Below are positions 1 through 7,703 of a stretch of 28,340 nt of DNA, piece by piece; position 1 is the stretch's first letter, and each line of letters starts with the position of its first letter. The stretch is from an uncultured Mollicutes bacterium. GTDB lineage: Bacteria > Bacillota_I > Bacilli_A > RFN20 > CAG-826. Position numbers and translations under genes: made by a program. The notes beneath the pieces are model-generated. The model saw only the letters and a list, made by a program, of their open reading frames with translations. It was not told the origin of the DNA and ran no database searches. The stretch covers positions 1-28,340 of the forward strand of contig CALBGF010000058.1 in the NCBI GenBank assembly GCA_937893635.1. Reading direction: 5' to 3'.

Positions 1-14
1 AGGAGACTACAAAA

Positions 15-476
15 ATGAATCAAATCGCCATAGGAAAATTTATTGCAAGAAAACGTAAAGAACAAAATTTAACACAAGAACAGCTTGCTGACCATTTAGG
101 TGTTTCAAATAAAACTATTTCAAAATGGGAAAATGGGAAATGTATGCCTGATTATGCTGTGGTAAAAAGTTTATGTGATGAATTAAAAGTTTCAGTTGCG
201 GAATTAATGGATGGCAAAGAAACTGATGATAAAAATAATCATATTTATAATGATGAACAAATTCTTGATTTATTAAGAAGAACGCAAGAATTAGAAAAAC
301 AAAAAACGATATTAACTGGAGTAATTCTTATTATTATGGGAATTGCTTTACAAGCATTATCACATACTTTAGGTGGCTCGGATGTCAAAGATTTTTTTGC
401 AGGACTTTTACTAGGACTTTCTATTGCTGAGATGCTATTTGGTATTTATGTAATTGTTAAAAGCTTTAAAAAATAA
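15..476 (+). CDS. XRE-family transcriptional regulator with C-terminal membrane anchor
   Basis: Predicted DNA-binding regulator of 153 aa. Residues about 5-62 form a Cro/CI-type helix-turn-helix; the recognition-helix region reads LGVSNKTISKWENGK, the usual XRE signature. A charged linker (about 68-95) leads to two hydrophobic helices (about 100-117 and 127-150), so the protein should sit at the membrane with its HTH in the cytoplasm. This HTH plus two-helix layout is common in gut Firmicutes, where targets are mostly unknown. AGGAG at 1-5 is the ribosome binding site. The promoter lies outside the window. No target operator can be assigned; the next gene is about 200 bp away and need not be regulated by it. 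Confidence 0.88.
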   Translation: MNQIAIGKFIARKRKEQNLTQEQLADHLGVSNKTISKWENGKCMPDYAVVKSLCDELKVSVAELMDGKETDDKNNHIYNDEQILDLLRRTQELEKQKTILTGVILIIMGIALQALSHTLGGSDVKDFFAGLLLGLSIAEMLFGIYVIVKSFKK

Positions 477-628
477 ATTAACGTAAAAAACTAAAAGTCT
501 CCAATTTTTTTATTTGTTTTCCAAAATTTTGTAAAATTTATTTCACTTTTGTTTTTTAAACGCATAAGAAAATGATTGTTGAATCGCTTCGAAAAGTTGT
601 TTTTTTTATAGCTGTTTTTCTTTACTTT

Positions 629-642
629 ATTTGTATACAAAT
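629..642. promoter_or_regulatory. 14-bp perfect palindrome upstream of the DUF4250 gene
   Basis: ATTTGTATACAAAT is a perfect palindrome in the intergenic stretch 44 bp before the DUF4250 start. Its core TTGTATACAA recurs in the promoter region of the prsA-like gene (13393-13402). It could be a repressor operator, or simply part of an AT-rich promoter. A TATAAT hexamer lies at 658-663, but I cannot find a well-spaced -35 for it. Confidence 0.35.
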
Positions 643-685
643 AACTACATATTGTTATATAATTATTTCGAAATTAGGTGATAGT

Positions 686-868
686 ATGCAAAGTTTACCA
701 AGTAATGCTTATGTTTTATTGAGTGTAGTTAATACTAAACTAAGAGATTTTTATAGTTCATTAGATGCCTTATGTGATGATTTAGGTGAAGATAAAGAAG
801 AAATTATAAATATTCTTAGCACAATTAATTATCATTATGATGAAGATCTCAATCAATTTAAAAATTAA
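686..868 (+). CDS. DUF4250 domain small protein
   Basis: A 60-aa cytoplasmic protein. Its central segment NTKLRDFYSSLDALCDDLG followed by DKEEI and ending YDEDLNQF matches my memory of the DUF4250 family, whose members are about this size and have no known function. I chose the ATG at 686 because AGGTG (676-680) lies 5 nt upstream and the family begins here. The open frame extends back to 572, but that extension would add a hydrophobic stretch the family lacks. It is mostly helical and acidic, with no membrane segment. It stands alone between two intergenic stretches; the upstream one holds a TTGTATACAA palindrome that may act in regulation. Confidence 0.8.
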   Translation: MQSLPSNAYVLLSVVNTKLRDFYSSLDALCDDLGEDKEEIINILSTINYHYDEDLNQFKN

Positions 869-890
869 AATATTATTTTAAAATTATTGC

Positions 891-917
891 TATATTAACT
901 ATAAAAAAGTTAATATA
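891..917. promoter_or_regulatory. 10-bp inverted repeat between DUF4250 and DUF2207 genes
   Basis: TATATTAACT (891-900) and AGTTAATATA (908-917) are exact inverted copies around a 7-nt loop. No T-run follows, so an intrinsic terminator is unlikely. It may be an operator for the downstream DUF2207 gene or a weak transcript-end hairpin. A second small palindrome, GTGTACAC, lies at 944-951. Confidence 0.35.
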
Positions 918-974
918 TATACAAGTATTGCATAATTATTTATGTGTACACGTACTTATTAAGGGGAGAAATGA

Positions 975-3044
975 ATGAAGTATTTTTTAAAGAAAAACCT
1001 TGTCGGAATATTGGCAATGTTAGTATGTATTATTATTCCATTGGCTTATTTTTTATTTGTTACTAATAGTTATGAAATATCGCCAAGTGAATGTAAAACA
1101 ACAAGAAATGATGTGGAAGTATGGATTAGTGAAGATGGATCTATGAAAATAACGGAAAGAATGCAACTTACCACTAAGTGGCATGAAGTAAATAAGGATA
1201 TTGTTTATGCCGCGGACGCTAATAATCCAGTTGCGGATAATGTAAGTGAATCAGGAGATTCTCAACATCAAACTCCAAAATTTGATGAAAATGTTGTTAG
1301 TGTTAGAGTACTTAAAAATGATAAAGTAGTTATGAGTACTGATAATAATAATTACAAGGAACAAGATTATGATTATGGTAATTTAATTTCTTATTCATTT
1401 CAAGATGGTAAAACACATACTTGGGCTGATGATTATTCGCATATTGTTAGTAGCGACTACAATAACGCCGAAAGAATTTATATTTATTGTGAAGATGGTC
1501 TAGGTCCAGATTGTACAATTGAATATACATATGGTTATAAAGGCGCTGTAATGTATTATAGTGATATTGCTGAGATAAATGCTAAATTTGTTTCTAGTAA
1601 TGAAATGTCTACTAAAAATGTTACTTGTACAATTCATTTACCTTCGACTTTAAAAAGTGATTTGAAGAGTGAAGATGTTTATGTTTATGGACATGGAACA
1701 GATGGTAAAGTTACATATCCTCGTGTTGTTAATCCAGAAACTAACGAAACAGATCCATATACAGTAATATTAACTAGCGAAGAATTAAAAAAGAATGAAG
1801 AAATTGAAGCTAGAATTCTAATTCCTAAGGAAATGTTTAATAAATCTTTATTTACTAATGAATATTGCAATGTATCTAAGGTAGCACATTTAGATAACGC
1901 TATTGAATATGAAGAAGTAACACTAGTAAATAAAACTAAAATAACAAACATAATGAATGTTGTATCCATTATTATTTTTATAGGATCTATTGGATTTGCG
2001 GTTTATGCATTTATTCATCTATATAACAAGTATGATAAAGAGTATACTCCAGAGTTCTTTAATGAATATTACCGTGAATTACCTAATGATTATGGCCCAG
2101 CAATTATGGGATATTTATATCGCTTTAAAGATCCAGATAAAAACGATGTTACTGCCACATTATTAGATTTGATTAGAAGAAAATACATTATTCTTGACAA
2201 TAATGGAGCGGCTATGTTAGATAATAAACCTAATTATAAGATGACATTAAATAGTGAAAAATCTATTTCAGATTTAATGCCTCATGAACAAGAATTAATT
2301 AACTGGTTCTTTAATGTAGTTGGTAATGGACAAGAATTAACATTAGATGAGTTAGATGAATTTAATAAAAAAGAAAAGAACGCAATTGCATATCAAAATT
2401 GTAACAAAAAATTTAATGAATCAATTAAAAGAAGCGCACAAAGCTATGATTTCTTTGAGGTAAATGTTGCAACTAAGAAAACAGGATTATTTAACGCTTT
2501 AATGGTAGTAATTATCTTAATTCAATTTTTCATTAAAGTCTCATTTGATTTAGTGATTTCAAACTTTAGTATTTGGTTTGCAATTGGTTTTATGATTCTT
2601 ATTAATGTGTATGCTAGAAATATTATTAGACGTACTAAACAAGCTAACGAAGAATTTAGCAAATGGAAAGCATTTAAGAAATTCTTAGAAGAGTTCTCGA
2701 ATATGAAAGATTACCCAATGCCTGGAATTGTTGTATGGGAACATTATATGGTTTATGCAACAGAATTTGGTATTGCTGATCAAGTAGAAAAACAAGTAAG
2801 ATTTAAATATTCTTCACTTGGAATGGATAATGAATTAACTAGTAGTAATGCAACATTCTTCTATTATCCAAATTTCTATCATTATTACTCTTACCGTATG
2901 GCAAATTCATTTACGGTTGCTAATATGACTATTGCTAAAGCACAAGCCGCTCGTGCAGCAAGTTCAAGAGGCTCTGGCGGACGTGGTGGATTTGGTGGTG
3001 GATCATCTCATGGTATGGGTGGTACGCACATGAGTGGCCGTTAA
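975..3044 (+). CDS. DUF2207 domain membrane protein
   Basis: A 689-aa membrane protein of unknown biochemical role. An N-terminal hydrophobic segment (about 9-28) is followed by a large extracytoplasmic region rich in beta strands (about 30-320), with the EVWISEDGSMKITERM type of opening seen in DUF2207 proteins. A membrane helix follows (about 325-348), then a cytoplasmic helical region, two more membrane helices (about 505-523 and 532-550), and a tail from about 663 rich in Gly and Ser with a few His (GGRGGFGGGSSHGMGG). Such Gly-rich tails are typical of the family. GGGGAG at 963-968 precedes the ATG at 975. LemA, encoded two genes downstream, is a frequent genomic partner of DUF2207 proteins, so a shared envelope role is likely but unproven. 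Confidence 0.85.
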   Translation: MKYFLKKNLVGILAMLVCIIIPLAYFLFVTNSYEISPSECKTTRNDVEVWISEDGSMKITERMQLTTKWHEVNKDIVYAADANNPVADNVSESGDSQHQTPKFDENVVSVRVLKNDKVVMSTDNNNYKEQDYDYGNLISYSFQDGKTHTWADDYSHIVSSDYNNAERIYIYCEDGLGPDCTIEYTYGYKGAVMYYSDIAEINAKFVSSNEMSTKNVTCTIHLPSTLKSDLKSEDVYVYGHGTDGKVTYPRVVNPETNETDPYTVILTSEELKKNEEIEARILIPKEMFNKSLFTNEYCNVSKVAHLDNAIEYEEVTLVNKTKITNIMNVVSIIIFIGSIGFAVYAFIHLYNKYDKEYTPEFFNEYYRELPNDYGPAIMGYLYRFKDPDKNDVTATLLDLIRRKYIILDNNGAAMLDNKPNYKMTLNSEKSISDLMPHEQELINWFFNVVGNGQELTLDELDEFNKKEKNAIAYQNCNKKFNESIKRSAQSYDFFEVNVATKKTGLFNALMVVIILIQFFIKVSFDLVISNFSIWFAIGFMILINVYARNIIRRTKQANEEFSKWKAFKKFLEEFSNMKDYPMPGIVVWEHYMVYATEFGIADQVEKQVRFKYSSLGMDNELTSSNATFFYYPNFYHYYSYRMANSFTVANMTIAKAQAARAASSRGSGGRGGFGGGSSHGMGGTHMSGR

Positions 3045-3052
3045 ACGATTTA

Positions 3053-3081
3053 TTGACATATTAAAAGAATAAAATTATAAT
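3053..3081 (+). promoter_or_regulatory. Consensus sigma-A promoter for lipoprotein-lemA
   Basis: TTGACA (3053-3058) and TATAAT (3076-3081) match both vegetative hexamers exactly, with the ideal 17-nt spacer. Transcription would start near 3088, just before AGGAGG and the ATG at 3102. The lipoprotein and lemA genes can therefore be expressed strongly and independently of the DUF2207 gene that ends at 3044. Confidence 0.88.
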
Positions 3082-3087
3082 TTTATT
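3068..3087. promoter_or_regulatory. 20-bp perfect palindrome covering the -10 box
   Basis: AATAAAATTATAATTTTATT is self-complementary over 20 bases and is centred next to the TATAAT hexamer. A dimeric repressor could bind here and block transcription. An AT-only palindrome can also arise by chance in this genome, so its operator role is an inference. Confidence 0.4.
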
Positions 3088-3101
3088 AGGAGGAAAAAAT
3101 T

Positions 3102-4307
3102 ATGAAAAAGACAAAATTTTTATTACCGATTATGTTATTTGCTTTATGCTCTTGTGGAGAGACAAATAGTGGATCTAATTCAGCTGATGAAGGCAAAACT
3201 ATTGAATATACTCAAGGTGTCAAATTATTGCAAGATTGTGTTAACAACGTAGATACATTTGACGCAATAGGATTTAATGCTAATCTTGAACAATTTGATT
3301 TACACGTATTTAATGATTCATATCATGCTGATGCTGACACTTATGAAAAGTCTGGTGATTCTACTATAACAGATGTTCTCCAAGCAAGTGTCAATGGTCA
3401 ATTTGATGTTGCAGTTAGTGGGTTAACAAGTGCCACATCATTTAATGAACTTAAGGCTTCTGTTAAAGCAAATTTAAATGCAGATGTAAAAGCTGCAGGT
3501 CAAAGTGTATTTGGAGATAATAAGGAACCTATTGTCCTTTCTGCACAATTAGTGTTAGATGAAGGCAATGGTTATGTTGATGTTAATGAACAATTAAGGA
3601 ACATTATTAGTGATAATGCGGGAGTTGAAATCCCAGAAAAGTTCTATTCACCATTTATTTTTGATGAATCAAGCGTTGCTTTTCCTTTGTTCAGTGCTGA
3701 TTTGATTGAAAATGGCATTGATGTTGCTAAAGCACAAATAAAAGATTTAATTAAAGAAAATGCTGATGGTTTAACAGATGAACAAATAGAAGAATTGACT
3801 GAATCAGTTAAAAATACAATTGCGTCATTTGTTACTTTCAAAGAATATAATGGTGGAAAATACGAAGTATCAGTTGAATTAACTAAAACTAATTTAACTC
3901 TTGCTGTAAATACTATTGCAACTCAATTTATCAAAACTGCTTATGGAACTCAATCATCTGCTATGACAGATGAGCAAATAGCAGAAATGGTCAAAGGAGT
4001 AACTGAACCAATCACATCTAATTTTGATGGTATTGATCATATTAAATTGTCTGCAATGTTCTCTGAAAAAGCATTCCTTAGTTCTAGTGTAGATGTAGAT
4101 GCAAACATCAAGGTTTCTTCTTATGAAGGTAGCTCTTCAGCAGATGGAGAAGAGATTTCTTCGGTTAATATTACTGATACATATCTTGATGTGAAATTAA
4201 AATCAAGCACTACATTATCATTTGGTAACGATGTTAAAGTTCTTACTATCGCTAATAAAGAAGAATATACTTTAGTTAATTTAGATGATAGTGGAGATAA
4301 CGAATAA
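3102..4307 (+). CDS. Lipoprotein of unknown function in the LemA cassette
   Basis: A 401-aa predicted lipoprotein. The start MKKTKFLLPIM, a hydrophobic core and the lipobox LCSC place the lipidated Cys at residue 18, followed by a Gly/Ser/Asn-rich linker. The mature part alternates predicted strands with two helical stretches containing LTDEQIEEL- and MTDEQIAEM-like segments (about 225 and 290), which look like an internal repeat. I recognise no known domain. AGGAGG at 3089-3094 is an excellent ribosome binding site for the ATG at 3102. The gene has its own consensus promoter and lies 21 bp before lemA, so the two are probably co-transcribed. The protein would be anchored on the outer face of the membrane, near the DUF2207 and LemA proteins. 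Confidence 0.78.
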   Translation: MKKTKFLLPIMLFALCSCGETNSGSNSADEGKTIEYTQGVKLLQDCVNNVDTFDAIGFNANLEQFDLHVFNDSYHADADTYEKSGDSTITDVLQASVNGQFDVAVSGLTSATSFNELKASVKANLNADVKAAGQSVFGDNKEPIVLSAQLVLDEGNGYVDVNEQLRNIISDNAGVEIPEKFYSPFIFDESSVAFPLFSADLIENGIDVAKAQIKDLIKENADGLTDEQIEELTESVKNTIASFVTFKEYNGGKYEVSVELTKTNLTLAVNTIATQFIKTAYGTQSSAMTDEQIAEMVKGVTEPITSNFDGIDHIKLSAMFSEKAFLSSSVDVDANIKVSSYEGSSSADGEEISSVNITDTYLDVKLKSSTTLSFGNDVKVLTIANKEEYTLVNLDDSGDNE

Positions 4308-4328
4308 AAAAGAAAGGAGATTTAAAAT

Positions 4329-4913
4329 ATGTTTTTATTAGGTGTTGGTGCAATTGTTGGTATCGTAATTGCTGTTCTTCTTGTAGTCATTATTATTGCT
4401 ATTGTTGCTTGGGCTATTAAAATGTATAACAAATTAGTAGATGGTCGTAACAAAGTAAAAAATTCTTGGTCACAAGTAGATGTTCAATTAAAAAGAAGAT
4501 TTGATTTAATTCCTAATTTAGTTGAAACAGTTAAGGGTTACGCAACTCACGAATCAGAAATTTTCACAAAATTTGCTGAAGCTAGAAAATTATATAATGA
4601 TGCTTCTAGTGAAGGATCTGTTCAAAAAGTGGCAGAAGCTTCTAATCAATTAAATAAATTAGTGGCTTTCACTGTTGAAAAATATCCAGAATTAAAAGCA
4701 GATACTCATTTTAGTGAATTACAAAAAACCTTAAAAGATACAGAAGATAAGATTGCTTATACACGTCAATTCTATAACGATGTTGTCTTAAGTTATAACA
4801 ATTTACGTGAAAAATTCCCTGGAAATATTATTGCTAATTCATTTAGTTTTAAAGAAGCAGAATTATTTAAGGTTGATGAAGCAAGTCGCGAAGCACCATC
4901 TGTAAAATTCTAA
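4329..4913 (+). CDS. lemA: LemA family protein
   Basis: A 194-aa LemA-type protein. It begins with one long hydrophobic helix (about 4-31) and then the family hallmark: YNKLVDGRNKVKNSWSQVDV, then QLKRRFDLIPNLVETVKGYA, then repeated long helices. Length and layout match LemA proteins, which have a short extracellular N-terminus and a cytoplasmic helical bundle. The molecular function of the family is not established; roles in envelope processes have been suggested. AAGGAGA at 4314-4320 precedes the start. It is the last gene of the cassette and is followed at once by a strong terminator. Confidence 0.95.
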   Translation: MFLLGVGAIVGIVIAVLLVVIIIAIVAWAIKMYNKLVDGRNKVKNSWSQVDVQLKRRFDLIPNLVETVKGYATHESEIFTKFAEARKLYNDASSEGSVQKVAEASNQLNKLVAFTVEKYPELKADTHFSELQKTLKDTEDKIAYTRQFYNDVVLSYNNLREKFPGNIIANSFSFKEAELFKVDEASREAPSVKF

Positions 4914-4923
4914 TTTACTATAT

Positions 4924-4947
4924 AGACCACTTCGGTGGTCTTTTTTT
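4924..4947 (+). terminator. Intrinsic terminator after lemA
   Basis: AGACCAC and GTGGTCT form a 7-bp stem closed by a C(TTCG)G tetraloop, followed by seven T residues. This is a textbook rho-independent terminator and ends the cassette. Confidence 0.95.
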
Positions 4948-4987
4948 CATGCTCAAAAAGTGCTATCATATTATGCAGGTGATTGTA

Positions 4988-6277
4988 ATGGCTAATAAAA
5001 TTTTTAAAAATGAAAAATCAATATTTGGTAAATTAGAAAATCTTTTTTGGACTTTATATAAAAAAGAATCGTTTCGTTTTTTAATTGCAGGCGGACTTAA
5101 TACGCTTATGGGCATGGTTGGAGCAATTTTGCTTCGATTAGTTTTTGATGCTTGCGGCTGGAATTCTAAAATTTCTTTTGATTTTTTAACATCTTTAGGA
5201 CTTGTAGAGCCTAATATGGATATTCCTTATTTGATTGTGTTTGTTGTTTTATTACCAGTTGCTTATACTTTACAAGCAAAAATATCATTTCAAACCAAGT
5301 GGGAGTGGCGTCGTTTAGCTGTTTATCCTTTAAGTTCAATTCCAAATTTTATTTGCCAAGAGTTATTTATTTGGTTATTTGAAGTAGTGCTTCATGTTAA
5401 TTCTAGCCTTTCTTATATTTTATCTCCTATATGTTCATTGCCTATTATGTTCTTTATCATAAGATTCTTAGTAAAACCATTTAAAAAGAAAGCTAATTTA
5501 TCAAAAGTAACAACAATATTTTGTGATATTGATGGAACTTTAATTGATAGTAATTCTAAGTTAAATAAAGACACTGTAAGCGCAGTTAAACGTATTAAGG
5601 ATAAATACCCGTTCTACCTTATTAGCGGTCGTCATTTTGGCTGTATGTGCGAAATATATGATACCTTAGAACTTAACACACCAATCATATGTTGTAATGG
5701 TGCTTTAATTGCAACTAGAAACAAAGAAATTATTAATATTCAAGCAATGCCCACTTATATTGCAAAAGAAATATTTAATGAGTATAAAGATCAAAATTTA
5801 TCTTTAAGTATTTTTGCAGGCTTTGAATGGTATGTAAATAATCGCGGTGAATTAACACTTATTGAAGAGGGACTTGTAAACTTTAAATCAACGATTATTA
5901 AAGACGATTCTTTGATTGATAATGTTATTAAAGTAATGCTTATTTCTTCAAAAGAAAATATTGATAAGTTATATCCAATACTTAAAAACAAATATAAAGA
6001 AGTATTAGTAATGCGTAGTAAACCGACATTTATTGAAATATCCGCTAAAAAGGTGACTAAAGGTAACGCTATTAAATTTCTTAAAAAGCAATACAATTTA
6101 AAATCAAAAAATCTTATTTCGTTTGGTGATGGCATTATGGATGAAAGTATGTATAAAGAATGCTCAAATAATGTTGCTATGGGTAATGCAAGAGAAGAAA
6201 CTAAAAAGAAAGCAAATATTATTGCTAAAACTAATGATGAACTAGGTGTAAAAATTATCTTAGATCAACTAAAATAA
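4988..6277 (+). CDS. GtrA-like membrane domain fused to Cof-type HAD phosphatase
   Basis: A 429-aa two-domain protein. Residues about 25-165 resemble the GtrA family: the opening RFLIAGGLNTLMG and about four membrane helices. GtrA proteins are thought to act in translocating polyprenyl-linked sugars. Residues about 175-428 are a Cof/subfamily-IIB haloacid dehalogenase hydrolase. Motif I is DIDGT with the nucleophile D180 and D182; a motif-III-type Lys is K358; motif IV is GDGIMDESM with D381 and D385. The common Asn of GDGxND is Met here. The ATG at 4988 is preferred over 4949 because AGGTG (4977-4981) precedes it and the 4949 start would lie only 2 nt from the upstream terminator. The next recognised gene downstream is a glycosyltransferase, so a glycolipid or cell-wall sugar role fits. 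Confidence 0.85.
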   Translation: MANKIFKNEKSIFGKLENLFWTLYKKESFRFLIAGGLNTLMGMVGAILLRLVFDACGWNSKISFDFLTSLGLVEPNMDIPYLIVFVVLLPVAYTLQAKISFQTKWEWRRLAVYPLSSIPNFICQELFIWLFEVVLHVNSSLSYILSPICSLPIMFFIIRFLVKPFKKKANLSKVTTIFCDIDGTLIDSNSKLNKDTVSAVKRIKDKYPFYLISGRHFGCMCEIYDTLELNTPIICCNGALIATRNKEIINIQAMPTYIAKEIFNEYKDQNLSLSIFAGFEWYVNNRGELTLIEEGLVNFKSTIIKDDSLIDNVIKVMLISSKENIDKLYPILKNKYKEVLVMRSKPTFIEISAKKVTKGNAIKFLKKQYNLKSKNLISFGDGIMDESMYKECSNNVAMGNAREETKKKANIIAKTNDELGVKIILDQLK

Positions 6278-6290
6278 ACGCTAAATGACA

Positions 6291-6311
6291 ATTATTATAC
6301 TATATAATAAT
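6291..6311. promoter_or_regulatory. 9-bp inverted repeat containing a TATAAT box
   Basis: ATTATTATA (6291-6299) and TATAATAAT (6303-6311) are exact inverted copies separated by 3 nt. The right arm begins with TATAAT. An imperfect -35 (ATGACA, 6285-6290) is too close at 12 nt. This could be a weak promoter/operator or an AT hairpin. Confidence 0.3.
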
Positions 6312-6327
6312 AGGGAACTATTGTTAT

Positions 6328-6432
6328 ATGTATAAAGAATCTTTATCCGTTGAACTTAAAAAAGAATTAATTGATGAAATTAGAAATTATGTCGAATTAA
6401 AAGCATTAAGAAAAACAGTGGATATTAAATAA
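6328..6432 (+). CDS. Possible small helical protein, 34 aa
   Basis: An ATG frame of 34 codons ending TAA. It encodes a highly charged, likely amphipathic helix with no membrane segment (MYKESLSVELKKELIDEI at the start). AGGGAA at 6312-6317 is a weak ribosome binding site, about 10 nt upstream. Codon composition is like neighbouring genes, with many Glu, Lys and Leu codons. I recognise no family. It lies in the 250-bp gap between the GtrA-HAD gene and the glycosyltransferase gene, which otherwise shows only AT-rich sequence. It could be a real small gene or chance. Confidence 0.35.
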   Translation: MYKESLSVELKKELIDEIRNYVELKALRKTVDIK

Positions 6433-6527
6433 AATTGAACAATAGTTGTTTAAATAATCTTTATTATTTGATACATTTAATTATAAAAACACAATATTAG
6501 CGAAAGGAAAAAATAAGGAGCAAATAT

Positions 6528-7703
6528 ATGAATATTGGCATATTTACAGACACATTTCCTCCAGAGATAAATGGAGTAGCAACATCTTCTTATAATCTTG
6601 CTAATGCCCTAAATAGTCATGGGCATAATGTTTTTGTTATTTGCACAAATCCTTATTCCAAAAAATTAAGTTATAGTAATAGAACATTACGTATACCAGG
6701 ATTAGAATTAAAAAAATTATATTCTTATCGTATTGCTAATATTTACAATTCTAAAGCCATGAAAATAATAAACAACATGAATTTAGATTTAGTTCATGTT
6801 CAGACAGAAGCAAGTATAGGTTTATTAGGCCGTATAGCGGCAAAAAAAAGCAAAATACCACTAGTGTATACTTATCATACGATGTATGAAGATTATACTT
6901 ATTATGTTACTAAAGGTAATGGAGTTTTTGATCATTTTGCTAAAAAAATCGTGCGTTCTTTTTCTCGTAATCTTGCAGAAAACACTACAGAATTTATATC
7001 GCCAAGTATAAAAACAAAAGATATAATGCGCGATTATGGTGTTGATTCTTACATAAATATAGTTCCAACAGGAATTGATTTTTCTAAATATAAAAAAGAA
7101 AATATTGATATTGAAAAACTAAATGAATTACGTACCTTATATAATTTAGATGGTAATTATGTAATTTTATCACTTGGTCGAGTAGCTAAAGAAAAATCTA
7201 TTGATATATGTATTAAAGGATTTAAACATCTCATTGATGAAAAAAACATCAAAGCAAAATTTCTAATTGTTGGTGATGGACCCGAATTAAATGAACTTAA
7301 AGAATTGGTGCATAATATGGCCTTAGATAAATATGTGATATTTGTAGGCTCAGTAATGGCTAACGAAGTTCCATTATATTATCATCTTGCTAATTTATTT
7401 GTCTCAGCTTCAATAACAGAAACACAAGGATTAACATTTATGGAAGCGATGGCTTCAAGTATTCCAATTCTTGCACGCTTTGATGAAAATTTAGTAGATG
7501 TAGTTATTGATAACGAAACTGGTTTTTATTTCAGTGATGAATTTGATTTTGCTAAAAAAGTAAAAGAAATAATGAAACTAGATAATAAACAAAAAGAAAA
7601 AATTTTAACTAACGCGATGAATATTTGTAATCGCTATTCGTTAGATAAGTTTTATGATAATATTATGGAGGTATACATTCGTGCCCTTAGAAAATATTGG
7701 TAA
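6528..7703 (+). CDS. GT4-family glycosyltransferase, likely diacylglycerol glucosyltransferase type
   Basis: A 391-aa GT-B fold enzyme. The N-terminus MNIGIFTDTFPPEINGVATS is the typical opening of GT4 enzymes resembling the alpha-monoglucosyldiacylglycerol synthase of Acholeplasma and related Firmicutes enzymes. The C-terminal domain has the nucleotide-sugar region (SLGRVAKEKSID near 215, VGDGPE near 248) and the EX7E motif with E298 and E306. It probably transfers glucose or a similar sugar from a nucleotide donor to a lipid at the inner membrane face, making a glycolipid or teichoic-acid anchor. The acceptor is inferred from similarity only. AAGGAG at 6515-6520 precedes the ATG at 6528. 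The 3' end overlaps recX by 23 bp. Confidence 0.88.
   Translation: MNIGIFTDTFPPEINGVATSSYNLANALNSHGHNVFVICTNPYSKKLSYSNRTLRIPGLELKKLYSYRIANIYNSKAMKIINNMNLDLVHVQTEASIGLLGRIAAKKSKIPLVYTYHTMYEDYTYYVTKGNGVFDHFAKKIVRSFSRNLAENTTEFISPSIKTKDIMRDYGVDSYINIVPTGIDFSKYKKENIDIEKLNELRTLYNLDGNYVILSLGRVAKEKSIDICIKGFKHLIDEKNIKAKFLIVGDGPELNELKELVHNMALDKYVIFVGSVMANEVPLYYHLANLFVSASITETQGLTFMEAMASSIPILARFDENLVDVVIDNETGFYFSDEFDFAKKVKEIMKLDNKQKEKILTNAMNICNRYSLDKFYDNIMEVYIRALRKYW

Noticed and set aside
572..685. Longer DUF4250 protein starting at 572
   Set aside because: The extension has no ribosome binding site, adds a hydrophobic run foreign to the family, and a good AGGTG site precedes the ATG at 686.
4949..4987. 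Start at 4949 for the GtrA-HAD protein
   Set aside because: It begins 2 nt after the lemA terminator T-run, leaving no room for a promoter or ribosome binding site.
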